Shown: positions 31,270 to 41,340 of the stretch, one piece after another
How positions within the stretch are numbered: position 1 is the first letter of the stretch
How the letters are laid out: the number at the start of each line of letters is the position of its first letter
Assembly (NCBI RefSeq): GCF_003672135.1
Contig: NC_039514.1
Location: forward strand, 4,650,001-4,714,000
From: Ooceraea biroi
Lineage: Eukaryota > Arthropoda > Insecta > Hymenoptera > Formicidae
Direction of reading: 5' to 3'
Length of the DNA: 64,000 bases
The notes under the pieces: model-generated
Databases searched by the model: none
The model's input: only the letters and a program-made list of their open reading frames with translations
What the model was told of the DNA's origin: nothing
Program-made: the position numbers and the translations under genes

Positions 31270-31838
31270 TTATTTTCTATACTATTAATGAAAGAATTAG
31301 AAAATATTGTTTTGAACTTGATACTGATAATTCTAACAAAGAAACAAATAGTGAATTCTTTACACTACCTTACATTAGATCCTGTAGCGAATCTCTTTCT
31401 AATATAATTAAGAAATTTGGGTTTAAAACGGCGTTCAAATGCACTAATTCTTTAAATAAGTTTATCAAAGTTAAAAAGGATTCGTTGGATAGAATGTCTC
31501 ACTGTGACGTGGTTTATAAAATTTCTTACTGTGACTGTGAAGCCTCCTACGTCGGTCAAACAAAAAGACAGCTCCGAACTAGAGTAAATGAACACAGGAA
31601 AGACATAAATAAAAAGTCTGGTTCTCCGTCGGTTATTTCGACTCATCGACTGAGTTCTGGACATGATTTCGATTGGGATGATGTGCAAATTCTAAACAAA
31701 GAAGGATCGTATAAAAAAAGGTTAGTTTCGGAAATGGTGAATATAAAAAGGCAATTAAAGTCATTAAATCTACAAAATGACACAGAATTTCTATCAGATG
31801 ACTATCTTCCTATTTTAAATATGTTTTCCCCTCTTTGA
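31270..31838 (+). pseudogene. Penelope-like element, right half of the split PLE (GIY-YIG)
   Basis: Continues the reverse-transcriptase thumb directly after the hAT target duplication: TINERIRKYCFELDTDN, LPYIRSCSESLSNIIKK, then CDCEASYVGQTKRQLRTR, SVISTHRLSSGHDFDWDD, KKRLVSEMVNIKRQ and ILNMFSPL, with a stop at 31838. The right half has no stop from 31272 on. It is nearly identical to the minus-strand copy 12305-12990. The GIY-YIG nuclease would nick target DNA for priming. Confidence 0.85.
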
Positions 31839-32345
31839 CTTTGTCACGGTGTTTTGGTTTGTGTATACGACTGTTGACGGAGTTCGATTTTCGCCTTGTT
31901 ATCCGTTCCTGTTATTCTTACTGTGAAAGCGGGATTCGTAGGATGGTCACAGACTATGTTCCTGTAATTTGTTTTGCGTTGTTTGAAATAGTGTGTATAC
32001 GACAGTTTATTTAATATTTTACATTTTTTGACTTATATATTAAGATAATTTGTTTATTTTAATGTAACTTAGGGTGACAACTATATTCAGCGATATGAAT
32101 GTTTTTTATATTTACTTACGTTGTTTATGGGTCAACTTCATGATTTTTATGCTCATTGAATTAATCATGGTATGTATCTGATATTACATTTGTTGATTTA
32201 TACTTGATTTTAATTATCTGTCTCAACGTGTTTATTGTTAAAGCTGTACTGAAGATGGTCTAATGAGTAAACCGAAACGTTTACCTGTATTTTCTGAAGA
32301 ATAAACCACCTGTACCTTCTGAAGATAAAATTACTATTTGCGCCG
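31839..32345 (+). other. PLE 3' untranslated region with hammerhead-like hairpin
   Basis: At 32252-32280: CTGAAGATGGTCTAATGAGT followed by AAACCGAAACGTTT. A GGTCTA/(T)AGACC-type hairpin (imperfect here) before GAAACG recurs at 53084-53110. PLEs are known to carry hammerhead motifs; this one is degenerate. Confidence 0.5.
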
Positions 32346-32415
32346 TCACCCAGCATTGCTGACAACTATTATTTCGTTCATTGATTATTTGTTGAGCCTT
32401 TCTATATATTTTTAT

Positions 32416-32590
32416 CGTTTTATACAAAAGTTTCATGGTAAAAACGCCCCTATTTAATGACCTTAATGAAATTGTTGAAAATAATTATTTTCAACAATTT
32501 TTCAAAACTTTTTGAAGAAATTATTTTCAAAAAAATTCATTAATGTCATTAAATAGGGACGTTTTTACCATGAAACTTTTGTATAAAACA
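32416..32590. repeat. Inverted repeat with arms of about 60 bp
   Basis: TTATACAAAAGTTTCATGGT and the TAAAAACG-CCTATTTAATGA block pair with 32540-32588. The loop is itself palindromic (GAAAATAATTATTTTC). Confidence 0.8.
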
Positions 32591-32731
32591 GTTTTCGATA
32601 TTTCGAATAATTTCCGAGATATATCGAAAAAAGCAAAAAGCCGCCTTACGTTTGAAGAGTGGTTTCACCCCTTAAAACCGTTTTTGGGCCGCAACGGATA
32701 ATTTCTAAATTCATCTATTAACCCGCTCTAC
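32591..32731. other. Unassigned spacer
   Basis: Nothing recognised. Confidence 0.35.
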
Positions 32732-32882
32732 ATGTGTATCATCAAAATCAGAATTTTCCACTTCGCGATGTTCCCTTGTCAGTTTTTCCGCGGAAATCGA
32801 AGGACATTCCGACCGGAAATGCCCCTCCGCCCCACACTGCCAACATTCCTTCTTTCAAAGGATATATTTTTCTTAAAATTTT
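32732..32882 (-). pseudogene. LTR-element gag, CCHC zinc knuckle
   Basis: Minus strand: KKECWQCGAEGHFRSECPSI, a canonical Cx2Cx4Hx4C nucleocapsid knuckle, then EHREVENSDF and a stop at about 32730. It belongs with the gag at 33942-34691, from which it is separated by repeat insertions. Confidence 0.7.
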
Positions 32883-33054
32883 TAAATTTCTTCTCATTTC
32901 CCTTTTTGATATTGTCGTCTTTCTCCTCCTCTCTTCCCCTCTTAAATGCAGGCTTCCCGTTGCGGTTATTATCCTCTCTTGGCCTGCCGAAACTATTTCC
33001 ACTTATAATCTTTATTATTTTCGCCCGCTCTATGGCCGTTTTTAATGAGACTAG

Positions 33055-33222
33055 TACAACTCAGACGCGCGCTATGCGCGCGCTATTTTATTTTTCAATG
33101 TTAATAATGTTTTCGAATAATAATATTCATCTATTATTTATTATGTGCATAATTATCACACTCTACCAAATTGGTAACCTCCACGCGAAGATATTTAACA
33201 CGGCTTTTTTAAGAGTGGATTT
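33055..33222. repeat. Dispersed repeat, copy 1
   Basis: GCGCGCTATTTTATTTTTCAA followed by TAATGTTTTCGAATAATAATA occurs here, at 33705-33955 and at 36548-36640. Copies 1 and 2 both end in AACACGGCTTTTTAAGAGTGG-type sequence. Non-coding, probably a MITE-type element inserted in gag. Confidence 0.6.
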
Positions 33223-33704
33223 GGCACATTGCGAAGAGTTTACGACGATTGAAAATCCTTTAGATTTATGCCTGGTTTCTTCATACTTCTCAATAGCTAT
33301 CTTCCAGATAACTAAAAATTTATTTTCTTCATTGAAACCTCTGATTACGTATTTAACGGATAGCTATTCTTTATACTGCTCACTTTTGACACAAAGTGTC
33401 TAGAATGTTATTATAAATTACCATATTCTGTCAGGTTAAGAAGGTGAAGAAAACTGATTCTACGAGATATCTTTTGGATAAAGTTATCGAGAGGTGAAGA
33501 AATTGAGCCTAGAAATGAAAAAGTTCTAGCCATTAAAATTTTTTTTTTTTCCGAAGAGTTCTGAGATGTTTATATTGTTATTTGGCATATTGCCTAGAGT
33601 TCTCGATGATTTAAAATTCGTTAAAACAATAAATGAAAAAGTTCTAGCTATTAAAATTTTTTTCTTTTTCCGAGGAGTTCTGGATATTTATATTGTTACC
33701 AGTA
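33223..33704. other. Gag-interrupting spacer
   Basis: Between two repeat copies. Contains two diverged copies of GAAAAAGTTCTAGC(C/T)ATTAAAATT (about 33517 and 33632). Minus-strand coding of gag type may continue at 33225-33380, but I could not confirm it. Confidence 0.3.
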
Positions 33705-33955
33705 CAACACAGGCGCGCGCTATGCACGCGCTATTTTATTTTTCAATATTAATAATGTTTTCGAATAATAATATTCATCTATTATTTATTATATGCACAC
33801 TCTACCAAATTGTTATCCTCCACGCGAAGGCAGCCACGATGGTAATCTAAACTGAACATAACGCACAACGCGAATCGAGATAACCAATCAGCGTCACGGA
33901 AAAGAGGCAACAATGATTTCGATTTGATTTAACACGGCTTTTTAAGAGTGGATTA
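33705..33955. repeat. Dispersed repeat, copy 2
   Basis: Same family as 33055-33222. It ends AACACGGCTTTTTAAGAGTG at the edge of the gag frame. Confidence 0.6.
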
Positions 33956-34691
33956 CTCCCTCCATCTGAATCGTACGTTTGATACAATCTTCGGAGAGTG
34001 CGGCCACGAATTGCGAGCAAGCGATTTTGTCGCGCACCTCATGCGAGCATTCCGGATACGCTAATCTGGAGAGACGCTCCAGATCCACGCCCAGAGCCGA
34101 AAAATCCTCGCCGAATTTCTGTTTGCGATTTATAAATTGGTGGTAATAATTTTGCGCGTAGTCACTCTCGTCAAATCGCAACTCTAACTTAGATTTTAAC
34201 TCCTCAAATTCTAAAGACTCTACGCCACGGAATCAAGAACGCGCTTTTCCCTTCAGACAAGATGCTAACGCGACCGCCTTCGCGGACTCATCCCAACCAT
34301 TCGCGCGCGCAATCAATGAAAATTGTGTAAAGAATTTGCGCAGCAGAATCATACCGTCAAATACATCGGGTTTTAATTTAAATCCGAGACTTACGAGCGG
34401 CGCCATCCCCCCTCCCCCTACACTCGCGTCCACGGATCTCTCCGGAATAATCTGGGGGGCACTTAGCTGTGTCAGACGTTGCTCCATTTGGTGCATCTCC
34501 GCCTGCATCCGCTGCCGTTCCTGGCGCTCCTGCTGTCGCTCCTCTCGGAGCTGCTGCAGTTCCGCGAGCACGGTTTGCAGGGCATTGGTCTCCGCGGCAG
34601 CCGGCGCCGGCGTCTGGTCTCGCGTCGGTCTCGGGGAATGCAGTATGGTTGCCATTGATCGCAGGATCATGTATCCCGGACGAGCCCCCAA
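33942..34691 (-). pseudogene. LTR retrotransposon Gag (gypsy-like) with coiled coil
   Basis: The minus strand opens at about 34691 with MGARPGYMILRSMATILHS (a start at MATILHS near 34655 is also possible). Residues about 45-95 are a Q/E/R-rich heptad run (LQQLREERQQERQERQRMQ), a likely coiled coil. Then LKPDVFDGMILLRKFFTQFS and ANGWDESAKAVALASCLKG match the gag capsid core. After a frame break at about 34230 it continues FDESDYAQNYYHQFINRKQ and SQFVAALSEDCIKRTIQ to about 33950. Gag would form the retrotransposon particle. One break and two repeat insertions show it is dead. Confidence 0.8.
34673..34690 (-). promoter_or_regulatory. Primer binding site, tRNA-Pro type
   Basis: The minus strand reads TGGGGGCTCGTCCGGGAT, 18 nt complementary to the 3' end (with CCA) of a tRNA-Pro, the same primer site known from some vertebrate gammaretroviruses. 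It lies four bases inside the LTR end (...GCAACA), as expected for minus-strand priming. Confidence 0.8.
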
Positions 34692-35263
34692 AAATGTTGC
34701 TCTACAGTCACACTCTCACGCACAACACTCGCGCCAATAAACACTCGCGTATTTTATAAAACTAAGAGCTGCTTTATTAGAACAGAACGAATAGTGACAA
34801 ACAAGATAGCTCAGATTAGTGTAAGAAATTAAGGAAATTTGATAGATATGGTCCTGAGCGTCGCGATGCCAGTGACTCGAAATTCGACTATTGCGCAAGA
34901 TATTGTTGCGTGAGTTAAAGGTGTCGATCTATGATTGGCGGATTGAGATACGAGGATCTCGCGTATCGGCTCGAAGGTTCGCGGATCACGAGAAGAGTCA
35001 GTCGCTCGTTAGCACTCATACGTAGCAGTTGCACGTTAGACAATAAGCCTAGCACATCGTGAGGTTAGATCGGTCGGTCTGAGTCCTTTGTCGTGCAGTC
35101 GCTTATGTCGTTATCGCGCAGTTGTTGTACATCGTGAGTTATTGTCGTAATAAACATATCACGTTGAAGTGCGCTTGTTTAATCGAGTTACCAAGCCCGA
35201 TTCCCCACGTGCCTGGACAGCGGAACGCTGTTGTACCAGTAGGAGAAGAAGACTACGAGCCAT

Positions 35264-35304
<41 letters not shown>

Positions 35305-35331
35305 ACTTGAGGTTTGAAAAAGAACCTTACA
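34691..35331 (-). repeat. 5' LTR of the minus-strand gypsy-like element
   Basis: On the minus strand the LTR would start TGTAAGGTTC (35331) and end GTAGAGCAACA (34695), about 640 bp, with TG...CA borders. It contains the polyadenylation-type hexamer AATAAAG at about 34772. A (TA)n run lies near its start. The partner LTR is not in the window, so the start is inferred. Confidence 0.55.
35275..35302. repeat. (TA)n microsatellite
   Basis: About 14 TA units within the LTR. Confidence 0.9.
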
Positions 35332-35831
35332 TTAGTTAGTGCAAATTAGTTAGTACAGATTAGTTAGTGCAGATCACTCCGAATCGCCTCAAGAGCCCAA
35401 GCTTCCGCACGTCAGCTCGGCTTCTTAGCTTCTTTTTCTTTTTTTTCTGTTGATCCTTGTCGCTCAGAGACCGAACCGTCTTTTCTCAATATTGATTTCC
35501 TCTATCAGCTGTCCCTCATCAGCTGTACCATATGTCCATATACCGAGTGCCACACTCGGCACGGGCGCAACACTATTATAAAAGGTTGAATTATTATATC
35601 TGCAAAATGTAAAAATAACACTTTCAGTTAATTTTAAACTTTCAGTTGATTTTAACACAAAATAAATGTAAACTTTATAGTAATTTGTAAACTGTATGTA
35701 AAATATATACTTAATGGTAAAATTAACTAAAAAAATGTTAGTTTTACATGTTGCAGATAAAATAATTCAAACTTTTGATAAAAAAACATAAAATCAACAT
35801 TTTGATTTGTAAATTTTAACAAACACATCCT
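35332..35831. other. Unassigned spacer
   Basis: TTAGTTAGTGCA phrases repeat at 35333-35370. A minus-strand ORF (35464-35658) has no recognisable domain. Nothing else is seen. Confidence 0.3.
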
Positions 35832-36240
35832 GTATATCAAGCGACACGGTAGCGTCGCGACGCCAAGTACATAAAAAAATAAATAGCCGCTTGATACAGC
35901 ACTGGCGTGACATCGTCGAGGCGCTACCAAGTAGCTTATCCGGAATTTACATCATTTGACAGGTCACATAAACTTGTGATTAAAATATCTCAGGAACTAA
36001 AGCCGAAAAATCGAACGGCACTTTTATAATATAATATGGGTGCACGCTTTCGAACGCGATTAATTAGAATTAAATTGGTGCAGGCAATCCTGAGATATTG
36101 CAATCGTTATGTTAAAACTGTGACGTTTCGGTTTTCATGGAATTCAGACTACTCACGTACGTATGCTCGCATAAACACATGTATAGCGATTTTGTCCCTC
36201 AGCTTGCGTTCACACATGCGTTCATACATGCACGATTTAA
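35832..36240. repeat. Dispersed repeat of about 415 bp (copy 2)
   Basis: Inverted copy of 24725-25142. It starts ATCAAGCGACACGGTAGCGT and contains GGCACTTTTATAATATAATA. Confidence 0.6.
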
Positions 36241-36244
36241 TTTA

Positions 36245-36478
36245 TTCGACGACGACGACGATGACGACGACGTTGCACCACGTCGATGTTGATGACCTTG
36301 CACCATGTCGACGACGACGACGACGTTGCACCACGTCGATGTTGACGACGTTGCACCACGTCGACGACGAGGACGACGACGATGTTATACCACGTCGACG
36401 ACGACGACGACGATGACGACAACGACGTCGTTGTACCACGTCGACGACAACGACGACGTTGCACCACATCGATGATGA
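36245..36478. repeat. (GAC)n trinucleotide-rich minisatellite
   Basis: Runs of GAC/ACG triplets are interspersed with about eight copies of GTTGCACCACGTCGA-type units. Both strands read through as arginine-, aspartate- or serine-rich ORFs, which are by-products of the repeat. Confidence 0.9.
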
Positions 36479-36555
36479 TAGAGAGTGAGAAAGCGAGAGA
36501 GCGGGAGGGCAAGAGAGCGAGTGAATGAGAGAGCGAGAGGGCGAGAGAGCGAGTG
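36479..36555. repeat. GAGA-rich low-complexity tract
   Basis: GAGAGAGCGAG units, immediately after the GAC minisatellite. Confidence 0.85.
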
Positions 36556-36640
36556 CTATGCGCGCGCTATTTTATTTTTCAATATTAATAATGTTTTCGA
36601 ATAATAATATTCATCTATTATTTCTTATATAATAAATAAC
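36548..36640. repeat. Dispersed repeat, copy 3
   Basis: GCTATGCGCGCGCTATTTTA and the following 70 bases match 33066-33150 and 33720-33795. Confidence 0.65.
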
Positions 36641-36645
36641 ACAAA

Positions 36646-36933
36646 TCCTATTCTAAAAAAGGCGTTAAAGGTGTTATATTTATTTCATCGTGTTTCATCA
36701 GTATACAAATTTGACAGAATTGACAGCTGCCGTTTTCACGTTCCTAAGAAATAATAAATAAAATTGTCAATATAACTGACAGCCACTATGACATTCTGAC
36801 ATTCGCAACACGAAGTTCAAGTCACACGAAGTTCGAGCCAAGCGAGAGAACCAATCAGCATCGCGGAAAGGAGGCCTCAACTATTCGATAAAAAAGAACT
36901 TCACGAAGTTAACACGCCTCTTTTAGAATAGGA
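36646..36933. mobile_element. MITE, 288 bp
   Basis: The ends TCCTATTCTAAAAAAGGCG and CGCCTCTTTTAGAATAGGA are inverted repeats. No ORF and no clear target duplication. Confidence 0.6.
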
Positions 36934-36939
36934 AACATG

Positions 36940-38128
36940 TAAGTTAATACTTTTAAAAACCTTGACTGACAGGACTATGGCTTTTATCTCCTCATATATT
37001 ATAAAAAAGAATAACATACTTTACACTACAAAATGTGTGAAATCACAACAAAATTACCTTTTTAAAAAAAGGTAAAAAAAAGCGCCAAGTATACGCGCCT
37101 GAAAGTTCTTTCAAAAAAGGACTCTACAAAACTAATGATATAAACAAATTGCGCCAACTACAATGGGTATTTATGCAAACCAGAAAATCTATTACTTTAT
37201 TATTACTCTTTGGCCGATATTCATTGTTGATTCTGATTTCAGACCATCTTAAGTACAATTATACGATATTTGAAACCAATCACACAGTCGTATTAGCATC
37301 TTAAGACATTACTTCAGATCGTCTGGAAATAAGAATGGACTATGAATACTAGCCTTTGATATTAAAAAATAAAGGACATAATAATATTAAGCAGATATTT
37401 TTATACGAATAAATATTTTAATACATAGAAATATATTTATTAATACAAATAAGTGTTTTTTTCAAAATACTTGGTGCTGCTAAACCGAATCAAAAATTGT
37501 CTTAGTATTTAAATAATCTAAAGATTACAATAATTTCCTTAAACTTTAAATTACATAACAACTCGCTGAAATACATATATGTACAAATGTAGTTAAACTT
37601 ATTCTATGCTTAATTCTAATGTCACACACATACACACACATGCACGCATTCACAAGAGAGAAAGAAAGAGAATGAGGCAATTAACATAATGATTCGGTTT
37701 AGCAGCGCCAAGTATTTTGAAAAAAACACTTATTTGTATTAATAAATATATTTCTATGTATTAAAATATTTATTCGTATAAAAATATCTGCTTAATATTA
37801 TTATGTCCTTTATTTTTTAATATCAAAGGCTAGTATTCATAGTCCATTCTTATTTCCAGACGATCTGAAGTAATGTCTTAAGATGCTAATACGACTGTGT
37901 GATTGGTTTCAAATATCTTATAATTGTACTTAAGATGGTCTGAAATCAGAATCAACAATGAATATCGGTCAAAGAGTAATAATAAAGTAATAGATTTTCT
38001 GGTTAGCATAAATACCCATTGTAGTTGGCGCAATTTGTTTATATCATTAGTTTTGTAGAGTCCTTTTTTGAAAGAACTTCAGGCGCGTATACTTAGCGCT
38101 TTTTTGTACCTTTTTTTAAAAAGGTTTT
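36940..38128. mobile_element. FB2 palindromic element, near-perfect arms of about 430 bp
   Basis: 37056-37494 and 37690-38125 are inverted copies with very few differences. They start at the self-complementary core ACCTTTTTTAAAAAAGGT-type sequence, pass AGCGCCAAGTATACGCG, TTGCGCCAACTACAATGGG and a long AT-rich body, and end with ACTTGG(T/C)GCTGCTAAACCG. The spacer of about 195 bp holds a CA-rich microsatellite. The extension 36940-37055 is shared with 25985-26090 and, in reverse, 48306-48365. It is non-coding; transcripts would fold into a long hairpin. Confidence 0.85.
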
Positions 38129-38172
38129 TTTAAACGAAGACTGACAAAATTTATAAAAACTTAATGGGAAAA

Positions 38173-38422
38173 CTATTTCTTTAGTGTCATTATTAGTTTT
38201 ATTACTTTTGTGGCAGTTCTATTTTTATTTGTCCTTGTTTTAGATCCTTGGTCAGGGTTAATGTTCAAATAATACCGCTGTATCATCTCCAATATATTAG
38301 ACAGCTCCGTAGATATTGAAGGCACATGACATAATATAGACCGAAGGCACATTGCCATGCCTACATGAAAGTGGTGAATTTTTGGAAAAATTGTTTTTCC
38401 ACAAAAACTTGAAAACAATTGC
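38173..38422 (-). CDS. Possible terminal exon of an unknown host gene
   Basis: The minus strand has an acceptor-like ATAATTTTAG before 38422. From there an open frame runs QLFSSFCGKTIFPKIHHF, HVGMAMCLRSILCHVPSIST, ELSNILEMIQRYYLNINPDQ, and ends KKLIMTLKK-like at a TAG (38173). The composition is protein-like and no transposon family I know matches. It is wedged between an FB2 element and a mariner. I do not recognise the protein. Confidence 0.3.
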
Positions 38423-38465
38423 CTAAAATTATAGTATTTTTATAATTCAGTATAGCATATCTACA

Positions 38466-39545
38466 AGGGTGGTTTGAAAAGTCCGTGCAAAAATGATAAC
38501 TACTTAATTTTTCGGGATAATCTTTTTTATTTTTCAACGTATTCTCCTTTTAGGCTTATACACTTCGTCTAATGCTGCTCCAGTTTGTTGATCCCTTCCG
38601 AATAATAGAATTGGTCCAACTCTGCAAAATAGGCATTCGTTTCCGCAATCACCTCGTTTGAATAAACTCTTCCCGCTAGCCATTTCTTCATATTGGGGAA
38701 CAAGTAGTAGTCCGAGACAGCCAAATCTGGAGAATAGGGGAGATGCGGAACGAGTTGGAACCTTAACTCCATCAATTTTGCAGCCACAACTCCAGAGGAG
38801 TAAGCTGGTGCGTTGTCGTGATGAAAAAGGACTTTTTGTGTGCCAATCGTGGACGTTTCTCTTGCAGCTCGGTTTTCAAATGGTCCAATAACGATGAATA
38901 ATATGCACCTGTAATAGTTTTACCCTTTTCCATATAGTCGATGAGGATTATTCCTTGTGAATCCCAAAAGACAGTCGCCATAACCTTCCCGGCCGAAGGA
39001 ACTATTTTCGCCTTTTTTGGTGCAGACTCCCCGCTGGCAACCCATTGTTTGGACTGTTCCTTGGTCTCAGGCGTGTAGTGGTGTATCCATGTTTCGTCCA
39101 CAATGACGAAACGACGCCTAAAGTCCCGTGGATTCCGCTGAAACAGCTACGACAAACAGCAGACCATCCTTGGAACACCTCACACAATTTCGTTTTTGGT
39201 CAACTGTGAGCAATCGTGGCACCCATCTTGCAAATAACTTTTTCATGCCCAAATGTTGATGCAAAATATTATGTACCCGTTCACTAGAGATGCCCATAGC
39301 ACTAGCAATCTCACGTATCTTCACTCTTCTATCACCCATCACCATATCATGGATTTTATCAATGATCTCTGGAGTAGTGGCCTCAACAGGGCGTCCAGAA
39401 CATTCTACGTCACTTGTGCTCATATGGCCACTCCGAAAATTTTGAAACCATTTATAAACTGTTCTAATCGAAGGTGCAGATTCACCATAATGTTTATCAA
39501 GCTTCTTTTTAGTCTCCTGAGGCGATACTTTCATAAAGTAACAAT
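38466..39545 (-). pseudogene. mariner element, mellifera-like, broken transposase
   Basis: The left end AGGGTGGTTTGAAAAGTCCG is typical of this subfamily. The minus-strand frame starts MKVSPQETKKKLDKHYGESA at 39534 and shows VYKWFQNFRSG, TPEIIDKIHDMV, the second helix-turn-helix SAMGISSERVHNIL and KLFARWVPRLLT. It then breaks near 39120, resumes with DETWIHHYTPETKEQSKQW (first Asp), HDNAPAYSSG (second, in a further frame) and LPYSPDLAVSDYYLFPNMKK (third), and ends INKLEQH at 38569. Several frameshifts are present. The N-terminus is short and the right terminal repeat is missing. Confidence 0.8.
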
Positions 39546-40971
39546 AACAACAAAGTTGACAATAGTGGTTTAATCGTTAACGTTATTAAGAATTTTGAAT
39601 ATAAATGTATTAGTTTGTCCCATGAAGTTACGAGTAAGGCACGTGAGAAGATTGGCAACTTATTAAGGAATATTTTAACAATCAAACAACATATAAGGTA
39701 TATCGACAGGTATATTAATACTTTAAATGTTGCAACAAATTTTTGAGAGAGAATAACGATATAATGGTCACAAAGGCTGACAAGGGCCAGGTAACGGTTG
39801 TAATGAATAGATCTTCTTACATTAGTCAAATGAATGATTTATTAAACGATCAAACTACTTATAAAAAACTTTCAACTGATCCATTAAGACGATTGAGTAC
39901 ACGAGTGAATGATCTTGTTAAATCGTGGCTTAGGAATGGACTGATCGATGAATATACGTATAAGAAAATTTATAAAACGACATACGATTTATCGAGATGC
40001 TACGGCCGGCCTAAGATTCATAAGCCAGAATATCCATTGCGTATTATTGTATCAGCTATAGGTAATCCAACGTATAATGTAGCGTATTTTTTACAAAGGA
40101 TTCTAAGAGATACTGTTCCTACACCTAAGTCATACATTGGTGATAGTTGGAAGTTTGTGGAGGCTGTTAATAAGTTAAAAATAGAATCAGAGGAAGTATT
40201 AGTATCTTTGGATGTTACATCACTTTTCATTAATATTCCGTTGGAACTTGTGATTGATGGAATTGAGAAAAGATGGGATTGGATTGCTAAGGGTACGAAA
40301 TTTAGTTTAAACCAGTTTAAACATGCTATTGTATTACGTTGGTTTTGAGTTACACAAGTTTTAAATTTAATGAACAGTATTATGAACAGATTTTCGGTAG
40401 TCCTATGGGCTCTCCACTATCGCCGGTGTTAGCGGACTTGGTTATGGATGATTTAGAGACCTTTTGTATCGGAGCGCTTGGTTTTAATGTACGGACCTAT
40501 TTTAGATATGTGGATGACGTATTTATAATATTACCAAAAAACAAAATACAAGAGGTTCTTACTGTTTTTAATAACTTTCACCCTAGGTTGCAATTTACTT
40601 ATGAAATGGAGATTGACAATTCGATCAGTTGTTTAGACATTACAGTTATTAGAGAGAAGGGTATACTGATTACTGATTGGTTTAGAAAGGCGAACTTTTC
40701 TGGTCGGTATGTTAATTACTTTTCGAACCACCCTGACAGCCATAAAATTGGTGTGATAACGAGTCTAGTAGACAGAACGATCTTACTATCAGATTCTCGC
40801 TTTCACGTGTCCAACATTGAAACTGTTCGTAACATTTTGATTGACAATTGTTATCCTCCGACTTTTATTGACAAACACATTAACAATAGAATTAGAAAAA
40901 TTAAGTTTAATACCACGGATAGTAAAAGGAAAGACACACAGAATAATAGAAATGTATTGAAGATTCCTTAG
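39546..40971 (+). pseudogene. Penelope-like element, reverse transcriptase (largest PLE copy)
   Basis: Before the open frame, another frame gives EYKCISLSHEVTSKAREKIG. The frame from 39743 reads NDIMVTKADKGQVTVVMNRS, RCYGRPKIHKPEYPLRIIVS and LVSLDVTSLFINIPLELV. After a frameshift at about 40345 it goes on YEQIFGSPMGSPLSPVLADL, RYVDDVFIILPKNK (catalytic YVDD), CLDITVIREKG, NFSGRYVNYFSNHP and DSRFHVSNIETVRNIL. TAG at about 40971 falls where relatives read PYIR. It is the longest PLE coding stretch here and of the same family as the 8.7-9.4 kb pieces. Confidence 0.85.
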
Positions 40972-41340
40972 ATAAGAAACTGGAGTGAGACAGTTAAAAG
41001 AGAATTGCATACATGTGGCTTCAATGTTGTATACAATTTATATAGGAAATTAGACTGCGTAATTAAAAGAGGCAAAGATATGTTGAAAAACAATCAAAAA
41101 ACTAATGCTGTTTACAAAATCGACTGTTTAGACTGTAATTCTTGTTATATAGGACAAACAAAAAGGCATGTAAGTACAAGAATTAAAGGACATAAATCGA
41201 ATATTAGGAAACCCGCTAGTGCACATTCAGTGGTCAGTAAACATAGATTGTGTTATGATCACGAGTTTGATTGGGAGAATGTTAAGATATTATATCAAGA
41301 AAATCATTACAAGAAGAGGGAAATTGCTGAGATGTGCTAT
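40972..41340 (+). pseudogene. Penelope-like element, GIY-YIG endonuclease
   Basis: NWSETVKRELHTCGFNVVYN, then CLDCNSCYIGQTKRHVSTRI, SVVSKHRLCYDHEFDWEN and KKREIAEMCY. The frame is open up to the mariner insertion at 41341. The CxxC before the YIG box and the His-rich finger are kept. The last residues of the protein reappear beyond the mariner (42640-42715: SINLQRDTENLS). Confidence 0.85.

Noticed and set aside
34673..34690. Possible vertebrate retrovirus because of the tRNA-Pro primer site
   Set aside because: The adjoining Gag is insect LTR-retrotransposon-like and no envelope gene is present.
34336..34759. Plus-strand ORFs of 134 and 96 aa
   Set aside because: Shadows of the minus-strand gag; composition mirrors the coiled-coil codons.
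35464..35658. 64-aa ORF with plausible composition
   Set aside because: No domain, splice context or repeat partner; not supported as a gene.
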